Source: Papaver somniferum
Lineage: Eukaryota; Streptophyta; Magnoliopsida; Ranunculales; Papaveraceae
Assembly: GCF_003573695.1 (NCBI RefSeq)
Contig: NC_039365.1
Coordinates: forward strand, 85,353,089-85,417,088
Direction of reading: 5' to 3'
DNA length: 64,000 nucleotides
The notes under the pieces were generated by a model. It saw only the letters and a list, made by a program, of their open reading frames with translations, was not told where the DNA came from and made no database searches. Each line of letters begins with the position of its first letter. Position 1 is the first letter of the stretch. A program made the translations under genes and the position numbers. Positions 10,890 through 22,035 of this stretch are shown here, piece by piece.

Positions 10890-11327
10890 AGTTTTTGGCG
10901 CCGTTGCCGGGGACTTGGCATTGTGTGGTTGCTGTTTTTCCTTGCTTTCTTTTGCTGCTATTCACTTGCATATCTTGCATTTAGTATAATCATTTAGTGT
11001 AAGCATTTATCTCATCATAACTTGCATTCATTACTGCATATTCATCTTTGCATTGCATACTCATTGCATCTTGCTGTCCTGATTGCATATCATATTTGCA
11101 TATTAGTCATCTTTACATTCTTGCAGTCAATCTTGCATTACAGTTCTTGTTCACTGCCTTTCTTTGCTGTCCTTGACATTTTTGTTGAGTGACCATGTAC
11201 TGTGACCTTGCTGTGAGGCTGAGAACAAACCTCTGGTGCTGTTGTGCTGCTGTGAAGCCCAAATAGAGCTGCTGCTGCCAAGCCTGCAACATTGCCCCTG
11301 TTCAGCTACTGCTTGTGGTGCTGCTGA
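10890..11327 (+). mobile_element. Second primer site and truncated leader beyond the 3' LTR
   Basis: This stretch repeats 4985-5422, including TGGCGCCGTTGCCGGGGA at 10896-10913. It stops abruptly in the CTG-rich tract, where LARD LTR A resumes ('tccatggcggatt'). Such an LTR-interior-LTR-interior order implies recombination between elements followed by truncation. Confidence 0.8.
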
Positions 11328-11863
11328 TCCATGGCGGATTAATTTCCTAGTTTGCGTAGGCTTATTTTCGTCAAGCAAGGTCTGGTATACTGAGCGGAGC
11401 GTGAAACCCTAACTTCTGCAAGTGAGTCAGGGCAATTGGTTGAATTTTATGTATCGACACAGAGTTCTTTTAAGTTTATTTCCAAGAGCAACATGCTTTT
11501 CTGATTGAATACCTTATGCGAAGACCTTATCCTTGATATTTGGAAATTCGTGCTACTCTGCTGCGAGCGAACACAAATCGTCATGCCATATCAACATTAA
11601 GGGTTCAGCCAGGGAACATGGCATAGAAGGCATTCAAAGGAACTTATATTCAGTGAATATAGGAAAGGCGCCGAAATTTACAGAACATCTGGGATGTTGC
11701 TACATTCGCCAGTCTGGATAAATTTCATGTAGATATACTGAACGGCTCAATTGATATGCCAGCGGAGAGGTTAGCACTCACGGTTTTGTTTCCTTACAGA
11801 GTGACATCACATCAGATGCAAGGTTTTACGATTTTAACCCTAAGCTAAAAACCACCATCAACA
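11328..11863 (-). mobile_element. LTR A of LARD-like element, second part
   Basis: The homology to the sister LTRs resumes here (compare 27887-28395) and ends with CCACCATCAACA at 11863, the outer LTR end. The adjoining sequence (GTTCT...) is copia LTR, so LARD element A was inserted into that LTR. Confidence 0.8.
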
Positions 11864-12899
11864 GTTCTGAAAGCAGGAAAGGGAGACTTTTACCTGGCGC
11901 AAGGACACTGGCATCAAGAGTAGCTGACAACAATTCTTCTGGAGCCGCTAACTATCTTTATCTTGATAGTTCGTGTATCCTGATCTTGCTATTGATTGTT
12001 GAGTCTCACTCTGATCACGCAAGATAGATAGAAATCACAAAGTTTCTTCGGCTCAGACTTTGTGATTCCACAACTATATTCCTCTATAACGATTCTTTGT
12101 TGAATCGGAGTAGGTATTACTTGTGAGGTAAATAATAATCCAGGCTGCTCTTCGGGAGTCGTAAGTATCGGAATTTTGAGATTTGCAAGACTTTGTTTAT
12201 TGCAAACGATTTCCTATCTCACCTTGATCTTTGATCAAAAAATTAATAACATATAGGCTTATCTGTGGGAGGCAAATTGGTTTAAAATCTTCAATTAATT
12301 TCAAGCAACTCTTAGATAGTAAAGGACGTCAGCTAAGGGAATCAATTGCGCAAAGTCTTTCAAGATTCAAGAGGCGTAAGGAGAGCGACTGTAACTAAAT
12401 TACTGTGATGGTGGACTCGGTCTCAACTACATTCCAGTTCGAAGTTTTGATAGTAAGCTTGAGTCTGTAGCGGCTTAATACAGTTTAGTTTTCAAATCTG
12501 GACAAGGTCTCGGGGTTTTTCTGCATTTGCGGTTTCCTCGTTAACAAAATTTCTGGTGTTCGTGTTATTTCTTTTCCCGCATTATATTGTTTATCTTTAT
12601 AATTGAAATATCACAAATTGTATGTAAATCAGTCAAAGTATATATGTCCATCGTGATTGCTGGATACGACTTGATTGATCTTGGATATCGATCTTTGGAA
12701 TCGTCCAAGTATTCTCACGGTATAATCAGGTTCACAGACTTGTCTCCATTTACATATTGATTTCGAGACAAAGAGATATAAACTCTTCATATAATTGCTG
12801 ATTAAGATTCATCAAGTTATAACTCTTATATTTTAGTTTAGTCCATACAGGCTGCCTAAGAAAAAGTTGGTGGTGTATTTTGGTACCCCTGCATTTTCA
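11864..12899 (+). mobile_element. 3' part of a Tork-type copia LTR (5' LTR of the oldest element)
   Basis: It ends with GCATTTTCA at 12899, two bases before a Met-tRNA primer site. A conserved block (CATTTGCGGTTTCCTCGTTA) near 12530 is shared with the copia LTRs at 16410, 51330 and, inverted, 47515. The 5' part of the LTR is beyond LARD element A, off the left edge. It is diverged from the 14002-16738 LTR, so it is a different or much older subfamily. Confidence 0.65.
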
Positions 12900-12901
12900 A
12901 T

Positions 12902-12913
12902 TGGTATCAGAGC
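12902..12913 (+). promoter_or_regulatory. Primer-binding site (initiator Met-tRNA)
   Basis: TGGTATCAGAGC is the canonical plant Ty1/copia primer site. It lies two bases after the LTR end, and gag-like coding follows directly. Confidence 0.85.
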
Positions 12914-13536
12914 AGGCAGACACGGAAAATATAATAAGTTCGTGTTTGGTTGATCCTGAAAGTATATCCTTATGGGAAACTACTTTGAGAAACTTTTTCT
13001 GTTCATCTGTATACCAGAGTTCCTTAAAGATTTTTCAGAGTTTATTTTCCTCAGGGTTGTTTGTTCCTCGGAGAACTCTCGATTCGACTATTGTCATGGT
13101 TGAGGGTAAAAAATCTATAGGAACAAATAACGAATTTTATGCCAATGTTAAAAACAAGAAACATCACGTTAAAAGTAATAAGCTACGCTGTCTTAAAAGA
13201 TTGTTAAACAGTCTCTTTAAGGAATGCAACTAAAAGGGTTTTGTAGACGAAGATCTCTATGTAGCTTTTGAAAAGACTTTTAAGTTCTTGGAACACCTTG
13301 CATTTATCTTGAGAAATGATAAGTCCTTGCAATTTTCAGACATTGATAAAATTTGCTTTTTGTGTGGAGAATTCAGACATGTCAAAAAATCTTGCATGTT
13401 TACTGCAACGATATTGACTGTTTCTAATGATTACGGAATATCATCTCTTGATCACAACAAGGAGAAAGAAACAAATCGGAAAGACTGTCTGGCTAAGATG
13501 GTTTGTAAGTATTTTTCTCACCCAACCTCTTGTTAA
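12914..13536 (+). pseudogene. Copia gag remnant with zinc knuckle
   Basis: Two in-line fragments (12880-13233 and 13288-13536) carry Tork-type gag features. The second has the CX2CX4HX4C zinc knuckle CFLCGEFRHVKKSC near its residues 28-41, the nucleic-acid-binding motif of retroviral-type nucleocapsid. It also has the 'DLYVAFEKTFKFLEHLAF'-like stretch that normally precedes it. A stop at 13231-13233 separates the fragments, and the usual N-terminal UBN2-like portion is short or rearranged. This copy cannot be functional. Confidence 0.65.
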
Positions 13537-13540
13537 CAAG

Positions 13541-13996
13541 ATCTTGGCATCACCATCATGTAATTATTTCTTAAGATGGGTTAAACAGTAGTAAAGGTTG
13601 TTTCTGTTTGTAATATAATTAATTTCGTGATATATCCTTCAAGTATATGAGATCCTGATAACTTGGTAATTGACTCTGGATAAAGAAAGATTCTTAGTAA
13701 TCATTCTTGACCAAAATAAAATATCACATATCGTTGAACTTGCTCCAATTTCATGGTGTTATAAGGTCATAATAGATGACAACACTTCTAATCCTGTGAA
13801 TATCAATTTCACTTGTGCTCTGAAAATCGTTGTTCAAAACATTTGATTCATTGAACTAAGAATAAGATTAATCATCTTACTATATTGATATTGCAACTTA
13901 GATGTTATTCTTGTCAATTATTGGGAGTCATTTGGAGATCATAATACAGTATGATTGTATACATTAAATGGAATATGTATGTTTTTTTTTATAAAT
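13541..13996 (+). pseudogene. Copia protease-region remnant
   Basis: Around 13656-13690 the reading 'NLVIDSG' followed by a stop resembles the catalytic D-S/T-G start of a copia protease (family form WxxDSGCSRHM). The remaining sequence to the solo LTR insertion at 13997 has no open frame. The call rests on a short motif plus its position after the zinc knuckle. Confidence 0.4.
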
Positions 13997-14001
13997 CCAA
14001 T

Positions 14002-16738
14002 TGTTAGAGCGTAGCTCGGTTGAACCCACCACGCGTTGGTATGTCAAGTTTGGTTGACATATTTTAGTGAATCAAAACTCAATTAAAATTTCCCTTGATT
14101 ATGTACTAGAGACAACTTCATATAGGTTAGACTAGAAAGATTAGGATTGAGACATACAAGTATTACTCGAAGACTTGAAGAATGTGAAGAAGTAACAAGA
14201 TACAACGACGACATCATCATTCCTCTTGAGGTTAGTAATATTTTGACTTGAACTGTTTTATTCCTTACGTATCTTTCAAGTCGTGCTATATTGAAAACAT
14301 AATTGTGAATCTATGAATGATTATACTCTAGCAGTAAGACATGATCACAATGTTAAGGAATTAGAATACGAAGTATAATGCTTATATTTTGAACTTCGTA
14401 TATAAGACATCGACATAATCGTATGAAAGCTATTGTGATTATGTGTATGGGTAAAGGTGAAGATTTCATCCTAGGAAACAATGTTTACATTTGTTTAAAG
14501 GAAGTACATTCATGATTTTTTTTTATGAATCGAAAGGGAAATCGCTAGGCTTATTGGTATTGTTATTCATTGCATATATTTGGATTACCAATATGTGTGA
14601 GTTAGTAGAACCGATCATAACTTGTTATGTATCTTGGTAAAACTAGTCACGGTGCATGACTTATGTATGGGTATGACTTTTATTAGTGTAACCGATCCTA
14701 AGTAATCACCTAAGATGGTATGATCGATATTTGTAATTGGTGTAACCGATCCTGGTAATTGGTATGACCAATCACAAAAGAGAATGTGTAATCGATTCTT
14801 GTAATTGGCGTAACCGGTGCTAGTAATTGGTATAGCCGATCCTAGTGACTTGTGTAACTGATCACAAGTAATACCATGAGAATATGGTAACCTATCCTGG
14901 TAATTGATGTAATCGATCCTGATAGCTGATGTAACCGGTCCGAGTAACCATATTAAGGTATAACCGATCCTTGTGTTTGGTAGAACTGTAAACCCATGAT
15001 TGGTGTATTGATATTTGGTCAATCACATAGTTGTTCTTGGAATACAGATGAACCAATTCTAAATTTGTTTGGAAGTGTAGTTTAATAGATTCCAAGATTG
15101 TAAATATGAAAAAGGATTTACAAAGAAAAAGATGTCGACATACTTTGAACATGTTCAGTAACTCTTATCTTTTATTGTACAAAGATATTCCTTAATTACT
15201 CAAGGAGATTCCAGACCGAAATAAATTAAGAATCTTTTAATTAAGGTTGTTAGTTTTATATGCTTTTAATTACCAGCAATTAAATGCATATCTCTGAAAA
15301 ATAAAAATTGGTAATGTTCATTTACTAATTGGAGATTTTCTAGTGAGATTTCGGAAATATTGGACAAATCATTTCCAGGAATTATGAAAACCGAATTGGG
15401 CATTTATTGCATATCTTGAGAATATTGGGCTTTGGAAATTCCTTGGTGTCCAAACATCCTTGGTCTATAAATTCCCAAGTTTGCATTTCGAGAAAACTAT
15501 CCTAAGAGCCAGACAAACTTCATCTTTTTGTTATTTCTGGTGGAGCCGTTGATTCGGAGAGGAAAGTACCCTAGTTAGGAGAAATATCTTAGGACCGCTC
15601 GTTTAAAGACTTATGTGGGATCAAGAAGCGTCCACGAGTACCGTTTATTTTAGTTTTCGATTGATTTGATTGACTAAAAGTTGTTGAACTTTTATTGCAC
15701 CTAGTTTGTTTATTCTTTAGAATCCTTTCTTCTGATATAAGATTCACTCAAACTAGATCGAAGTGGCGAAGGGATCTTTAGAAATGTTTGTTGATCTAAA
15801 GACATCTTGTGATAATCCATTGTTAACAGACTCCATTCTGTGCGTGATTGATCACAAGAGATTCAAGTGGTGTTGTGCAGGTGTTTATTGAAGATTAAAG
15901 AAGATTTGAAGACAAATAAGATTTCTGATTTGGTTTTTGTATCTTTGGGTGTGCACAAACCTTGATTGACTGGGATCCAAATAGAATCAGATTTATTCGA
16001 TTGATTAGTTGTGTAAGATCAACATTACCTTATAGTTTCTTATTTGATTCTGTATTGATTGATTGCAAATCTAAACTCTGCTACTTCCCTAGTTGTTGGA
16101 TAGATTGATCTGACCAGGCAAAGGAGTTTATTGGTTAAACAGAACCTTTGCTTATGACTTGAGATATCTTCGTCTGAAAGAATCGAGAGAGTTGTTACCA
16201 AACAGATTTGTTGTCCCTTTACTGTTTGGAATACGATCCAAAGGAATTGTTCCAGTGCGTGCACTTATTGAATGTCGGAAGCGCAGGGATACTAAAGAAA
16301 CTAGGTGAACTATAATTTCTTGGTCTTAACTATACGAAGTTTGTTACATTTTGTATAGCGGTTTAATTCTGAGAGTATTCAATTCTGGACTAGGTCCCGG
16401 GGTTTTTATGCATTTGCGGTTTCCTCGTTAACAAAATTTTGTTGTGTCTTTTACTTTTCTATTTCCGCAATTATAATTAAAAGTAAAATACACAAACGTT
16501 AACTCCGTATTACTTGATACTGATCCTATAAGTTTTGTTAAGTCTGAACCTATTATCAAGTAATCACACTTTGATTGTTGTATTATATCAATATCTTATC
16601 CATAGACGATCACACAAAGTGTGAATAACGATTTGTAGTATTGTCTCGACTTTTTCCATAGACAATCACTTTCGGTAAGAGGACTTATAGGTGGATAATT
16701 TAAAGATTATGGTGTATTTGGGTACCCTCGTCTTTTTA
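14002..16738 (+). mobile_element. Copia (Tork-type) solo LTR with CCAAT target duplication
   Basis: This single 2737-bp LTR starts TGTTAGAGCG and ends CTCGTCTTTTTA (terminal CA mutated to TA). It is flanked by CCAAT on both sides (13997-14001 and 16739-16743). No internal region or second LTR is present, so it is a solo LTR left by LTR-LTR recombination. Homologues in this window are 46311-51618 and, inverted, 47192-50082. A TATAAAT box lies at 15466-15472. Short frames within it are not genes. Confidence 0.9.
14660..14980 (+). repeat. Short tandem array of GTAACCGATCC-type units in the copia LTR
   Basis: About ten imperfect ~25-35-bp units alternate 'gtaaccgatcc' with 'tagtaattggt'. In the related LTRs the same zone holds other variants: GGATCGGTTCCC units at 49130-49340 (inverted copy) and 'attggggatctatag' units at 46900-47000. 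Confidence 0.7.
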
Positions 16739-16743
16739 CCAAT

Positions 16744-16956
16744 TCATGGGTTACCGCGTCTGAACTGACAAAATCCCATCACGGTATTGTAAATTGTACG
16801 CGTACTCCCGTTTTTTTCCTTATTCTTCCTTATACGTTCACGAACAGGAATTGAAGTTGTGCTCCGGATTACCGAACCAGTACGACATCCTCTTGAATTG
16901 GAAGTTGTTTCTTCATAATTTTTTTTTGTTTCTCTAATCTTTAATAACAGGAAGTC
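16744..16956 (+). other. Interior of the old copia element, no gene seen
   Basis: This is the right flank of the solo LTR, continuing the host element. It has no recognisable motif and shows a T-rich tract near 16920. Confidence 0.4.
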
Positions 16957-18087
16957 TTGTCAAGAAGGAGCTTATTGAGAAATTATCTACAAAAGATCTC
17001 TTCAAGTAAGATCCATCCTCTTCTACTTTGGATTTACTATATTTGGCAAGAATGGGAAACTAATGGTTATGATAGAAAACCTATGAGAAATTCTAAGGAT
17101 GTTTATGCACCCAATCTCAAAGATAAGGATGAAAGAATCATCTTTGTTAACGAAGATTGTTGTAATTCCTATGTGAAAATTTCCACTATAGATAATATCC
17201 TAGAGAAGAAATTGGAAGAATGAAATGTTCTTTGTGATGATTTATCCTGTTTTGAGAGGTACAATCTTGGTAACATATTTAATGGTTTTGGTAAAGGATT
17301 TGACACACTTATGGGAGTATTTTATGCTAACATATTTGATGTTGATCTTGAGAAGTTGTGATTTAAGACCATGATTGGAAGAAACAAGATTGAAGTGGAT
17401 CGAGAATTAATTTCAAGAATCACAAATCTTCCCATAGGTAATTTTTGTTCTCCTAGACCAAAGGGAGAAATCTATCTCGTGAAACCATTTTTTTATAACC
17501 TTTGTGGAAAAAATTTTGGTTGGAAAGATGGAAAGTTTCCCACCGAAAATCTCGGTATGCCTTTTAAAGTCTTTGGAAAGTTTGGTATTCCAAAAATTTG
17601 TCCCTCTACGGTAGAAGATGCTCATTGGAGTCGCGACTTTGCGGAGTTAGTCTATTTTCTTGAAATGGATACACAAGGTCTTGATATTTGTGGATGGATT
17701 ATTCAACAGATGGCGACAATGACCTTATCCAACAAGAAATTGGGTTTTCCTTGCCTCTTCGAACGAATATGTCGAAAATTCTCCATTGATTCCATTGGAA
17801 ACTCAATAGGAACTCATATCTTAGTTCGTAGAAGTACTTTCAAACGTATGAGAACAAACGATTACAAAATTAAAAGGGTATCCATTTCAACTCTTGATGG
17901 TTCTTGTGATCATATAATCTTGATTTTTCTTCAACAAATTCACAAAGATATCTGTAAGATCATCTCCATGATAAAAGGTGTGCAAAAACAATTACGTGTG
18001 CTTGCTACAAAATTCCCCGACATCAATGATGAAATAAATAATACTCAAGCTTCTTTGAGTGATTCCGATGATGAAGATAATGAGTAA
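16957..18087 (+). pseudogene. Plant transposon-protein (Transposase_32-like) ORF with two in-frame stops
   Basis: One reading frame runs through 16957-18087 (about 377 codons), broken only by TGA at 17221-17223 and TGA at 17359-17361. Just before the second stop is 'GVFYANIFDVD', and after it 'KIEVDRELISRITNLP'. This arrangement (FYAN..., then a V-x-x-x-x-I-N/T-LP motif) matches the plant domain often labelled 'putative plant transposon protein', found as an extra ORF in LTR retrotransposons. The last intact piece (17371-18087, 238 aa) ends in an acidic SDSDDEDNE tail. It probably belongs to the old copia element split by the solo LTR, but could be a separate insertion. I infer no enzymatic activity. 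Confidence 0.45.
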
Positions 18088-18313
18088 TCCTTTTCAGCTT
18101 ATGCTTCTTTTGTAACAATTTACTAGAAAACTTCTTGTGAGAATTTATTCTTGTGTTCAAGAAGGATAACTAGGGTTTGGTATAGCATAAATTGTGAGTA
18201 CACAAGCTATTTTCAACGATTTGCATCTTGCATGTTTTTAGGTTTTATTTATTTAAATTCTAGTATTTTTGGAAGATGAACTTGCAATATTTAATCTTTA
18301 TTGGTTATATGTA

Positions 18314-18398
18314 GAGATATTTTGTAAAATTGTCGGATGTCTAGTGCCTAATTAGGGTCTGGGTCGTGGAAGATGCAATTGATGCAAAAGGGTCGTAG
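18314..18398 (+). repeat. Left terminal inverted repeat of the MULE
   Basis: This 85-bp repeat begins GAGATATTTTGTAAAATTG and pairs with 29083-29167 with a few substitutions. Confidence 0.9.
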
Positions 18399-18472
18399 TA
18401 CGAATTTGACCGTCCAATTCGTTTACCATGATACCCATGTGAAATGGTTAAATGACATCATATCTTAATCCC

Positions 18473-21284
18473 TGTTTGTGGGTGAAAACTGCTTTTACCG
18501 GTTTTGGTAATTTTGTGTGTGTGGATGAGAAATGAGTCTAGACCCTAAATAATGCACTGCGCGGGAGTACTTTTGATTCGAGAGATCAATCTATACAATC
18601 CTGACCTAAACCAAGAAATGGTCGTTCCAGTCTTGCTTCGGTTGCAAAGTGAAGGAGAAGGGTTGGTCTTAGGGAGGGAAGCGAAGAAAGTTTTGAGACC
18701 AGAATACTTGATTCTGAAGGTGTGGTTGTTTATGACTTGTATCAGAAAGTAGATTTGGCTAACAGAATGGAAAGCTACCAGGTGATTTCTGGATACTGTG
18801 TTGTTCTCCGACCAAAACTTGTTCTTTGGTGGAAATAAGTGAAGCTTATTTATACAAGTCATATTGAAACGTACACTGGTTTCGTAAGAAGTGGAAACGA
18901 TTGAGTGGTGGAAAAATAAGTAACGTGTAACCGTCAGACATTATGCTTCCATGATGAAGGAAGTGAATTCGTGTAACCTTCAAACATTATGCTTCCATGA
19001 TGAAGGAAGTGAATTCTTTTACACCGTTACTTTTCAACAACACTAATTGTCCCGCTTCATGACACTTTATTGTAATGGGCGCATTGCACGCCGCACACTG
19101 TAAACCGCCAGACCAATACCCTGATGAGCATCCCACAGTTTGTGACATGTTTGATGTCTCTAGTGTTTTCATGGAAAACATGTAGCACTTTGCTACGTGT
19201 GGCAAGTCAAAGTCAAGAGACTTACCGTAGGAAAATAGCATGTAATGCTATTAGGCTCGTTTTGGATGGTCGCCTAAAACTTGCCACAGGTTTGTCAGTT
19301 CGGTGGCGAACTTCGATGGCTGAGATCGCATCTCATGAAGGAGGGTAGCCGTTGATTATGGCTACCTTGTGTTGGCGCCTGATAATGGAGTTGTGGCGTT
19401 TTGGTGTACGCCAGTGGAAATGTTGCATGGCTAGCATGGCTCGTGCATACCAGTAGAACGGTGGTGCAAGTGGCGCCTGACGTAGCCATGGCCACTAGAT
19501 TTAGGCAGCTGGTCGCCTGAAACTTGCCACAAGTCTGTCAGTTCGGTGGCGAACTTGGGTGGCCGAGATTGCATCTCATGAGGAAGGATGGCCATTGATT
19601 ATTTTCGCATCTTGTTTGCATAACGAAGTGGCGCCAGTGGCATAGTGGCGCCTGGAGGATCCATGGCATAGCGTCATGCCAGTGGCGTAGCCGTGGCTGC
19701 TGTTTTGGCATATTGGTGTTAGACCCGAATATGGCTCCGGCCAAATTGTCCCGGTTGCTAAGTTAATCTTGAGGCCTTAGGAGAGTCACTGGACTGAGTT
19801 GGCATGGAAACTTTTAGCTAAATTAGGGTTTGTCGCATCGCAACTTTATTTAGCATGTGCGACATAGATTCGTGGCCAAAGTTAGGGCTTGGCGGCGTAG
19901 CCAAGGCTAGGATTTGGCGTCGTGGCCAAAGTTAGGGCTTGGCGGCGTGGCCAAGGCTAGGATTTGGCGTCGTGGCCAAAGTTAGGGCTTGGTGGCGTGT
20001 CCAAGGCTAGGGATAAGAGCCGTGGCCAAAGTTAGGGCTTGGCGGCATGGCCAAGGCTCGGATTTGGCGGCGTGTCCAAAGTTAGGGCTTGGCGGCGTGG
20101 CCAAGGCTAAATTGGCTCGTGGCATGTTGTGGACTATGACCAAAATTAGGGTTTCGGCTAATGCTACTGAAGCAAAAGTCTTGTTTTGATCATGAAATCC
20201 TAATTGGAGTCCGTTATGGCATTGGCCACGAACAGAAAGTGGATTAGCACGTATCGGCGTCATTTGTGGCACATTGTCATGTTACTGCGGCAGAGTGGCA
20301 TGTTGTCATGTTACTACGGCAGGGTGGCATGTTGGCATGCCAATGTTGTTGTGGCAGAGCGCGTTTGGGTTGCCAGTTAGTATGGTGGCTTGGCAGGGCG
20401 CGTTTGTCCTTTAATGTATAGTGGCGAGTTTAGAGCGACTTGATTGGTCAAGAAAAGGGTCCGACCAAACATAAGGCACGGCTACACCTCTAGTGCAAGC
20501 ATGGGCGTGTCCACACTTCTGGTGTGAGTGTGGCGGCTTTAGAGCAACCTGATTGGTCGATGGGAAGTGGAGTCGGCAAGTAAGGGCCCAGCCACAACTT
20601 ATGTGCACATGGCTAGTTTGAGGCGACCTGATTGATCGAGGGAAATAGGGCCGGTTTAGGATGGGGCGTGGCCAATGGCAAGTGGCGCCAGTTGACCTAA
20701 TGCATGGCTACGCCTCCCTTTGCTGCTGTGGCTCCCTGTTTTCTGATTCTAGGCAAGATTTTGCACCTACTAATCCACGAAGGATTAATTACCTAGTTTT
20801 CCTAGGCTTACTTTCGACAAGCAAGGTCTGGTATACTGCGCAAGGCGCAAAAGCAATTGATTGAATTTCATGTGTTGACACAGAGTTCTTTAAGTTCATT
20901 TCCATGGAGCAACATGCTTTCTGATTGAATACTTTATGCAAAGACCTTATCCTTGATATTTGGAAATTCGTGCTACTCTGATGTGAGTGAACACAAATTG
21001 TGATGCCATATCAACATTAAGGTTTCAGCCGAGGAACATAGCATAGAAAGCATTCAAAGAAACTTATATTAAGTGAATATAGGCAAGGCGCCGAAATTTA
21101 CAGAACATCTGGGATGTTTGCTACATGCGCCAGTCTGGATAAATTTCATGTAAGTATATTGAACGACTCAATAAGTATGCCAGTGGATAGGTTGACACTC
21201 ATGGCTCTGTCTCCTTACAGAGTGACGTCACATCAGATGCAAGGTTTTACAGTTTTAACCCTAAGCTAAAAACCACCATCAACA
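18473..21284 (-). mobile_element. 3' LTR of the LARD-like element
   Basis: Boundaries are TGTTTGTGGG and CCACCATCAACA. It contains a minus-strand TATAAATA at 18847-18854, the ~50-bp 'ggccaaag..' array (19872-20120) and the CCAAT array (20425-20640). Confidence 0.88.
19872..20120 (-). repeat. ~55-bp tandem array (GTGGCCAAAGTTAGGGCTTG units)
   Basis: About five units alternate GTGGCCAAAGTTAGGGCTTG with CAAGGCTAGGATTTGGCG. The homologous array at 26905-27165 has five or six units, while LTR A has fewer than two (2103-2150). Expansion and contraction of this array explains much of the length difference among the LTRs. Confidence 0.8.
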
Positions 21285-21930
21285 TTGAGTCCCCTGCTTA
21301 GCTCGGAACAGTGGCATTGTTGCGGGGTAAGCATGAGATGGTGACAGACAAGGATAAAATAGAAACGGCAAGTCATGAAGAGATTATCAGGAAGATTTGG
21401 CTAACCTTTGTCAGGAGGCATGGAGAGTCTGTGACCCTTACATTGGTCGCTTTGCATAAATTCGTCTTGGATATGGGGTGTTGGCATCAGCTCTGCAACT
21501 TTGGCTACTGATAGGCAGAGGTGGCATTGCAACTTGGTCCGCGGAAAGTTGAATGGCGCCGGCTAGTTAGGTTAAGGAAGTGCAGATATGGCGCTGCTTT
21601 GAACGGCTAAGATGGCGCTGCTTTGGATGGCTAGGTCAATGGCTCTGGAAGGGTGAATGGTGCTGCTTTGGCTGGATGTGGAGCGGAGAAGATGGCGCTG
21701 CAACTTAGCCCACGGAACAGGCGCTGGCTGGTTAGGTCACGGAATATGCAGATATGGCGCTTGACTTCAGTCCGTGGAAGGGTAGAAACTGGCTTCAGTC
21801 CGCGAAGTTGGAAACTAGCTTCAGTCCACGGAATGGTGGAAACTGGCTTCAGTCAGCGGAATGGTGAAAACGACACTTGGAAGGCTTGCTGGCTGGATCA
21901 CGGAATGTTGGAGCGTTGGCGCTAACTTAA

Positions 21931-22035
21931 CCACAGAGTGCTGGAGCCATGGAGAGTTGGATTTACCACGGAGTGCTGGAGCCATGGAGAGTTGGCTTGA
22001 CCACGGAGTATTGGGGCCATGGAGCGTTGCAGGTT
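21931..22035. repeat. 35-bp tandem repeat, three units
   Basis: Units start at 21931, 21966 and 22001 with 'ccacggagtgctggagccat', period exactly 35. They lie near the 3' end of the LARD interior. Confidence 0.85.

Larger units (their letters stand above)
3050..11327 (+). mobile_element. Non-autonomous Athila-like LTR retrotransposon, rearranged 3' end
   Basis: Two direct repeats, 3050-5422 and 8955-11327, have a constant offset of 5905 bp and no net indel. I spotted about ten substitutions, so the insertion is young. The repeat includes not only an LTR (TGATGAGTGCC ... CCTACCA) but also the primer site TGGCGCCGTTGCCGGGGA and about 415 bp of leader. The interior keeps a degenerate gag and two open frames but no protease, reverse transcriptase or integrase. 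It therefore depends on a helper, presumably an autonomous Athila. It sits inside LARD LTR A. Confidence 0.85.
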
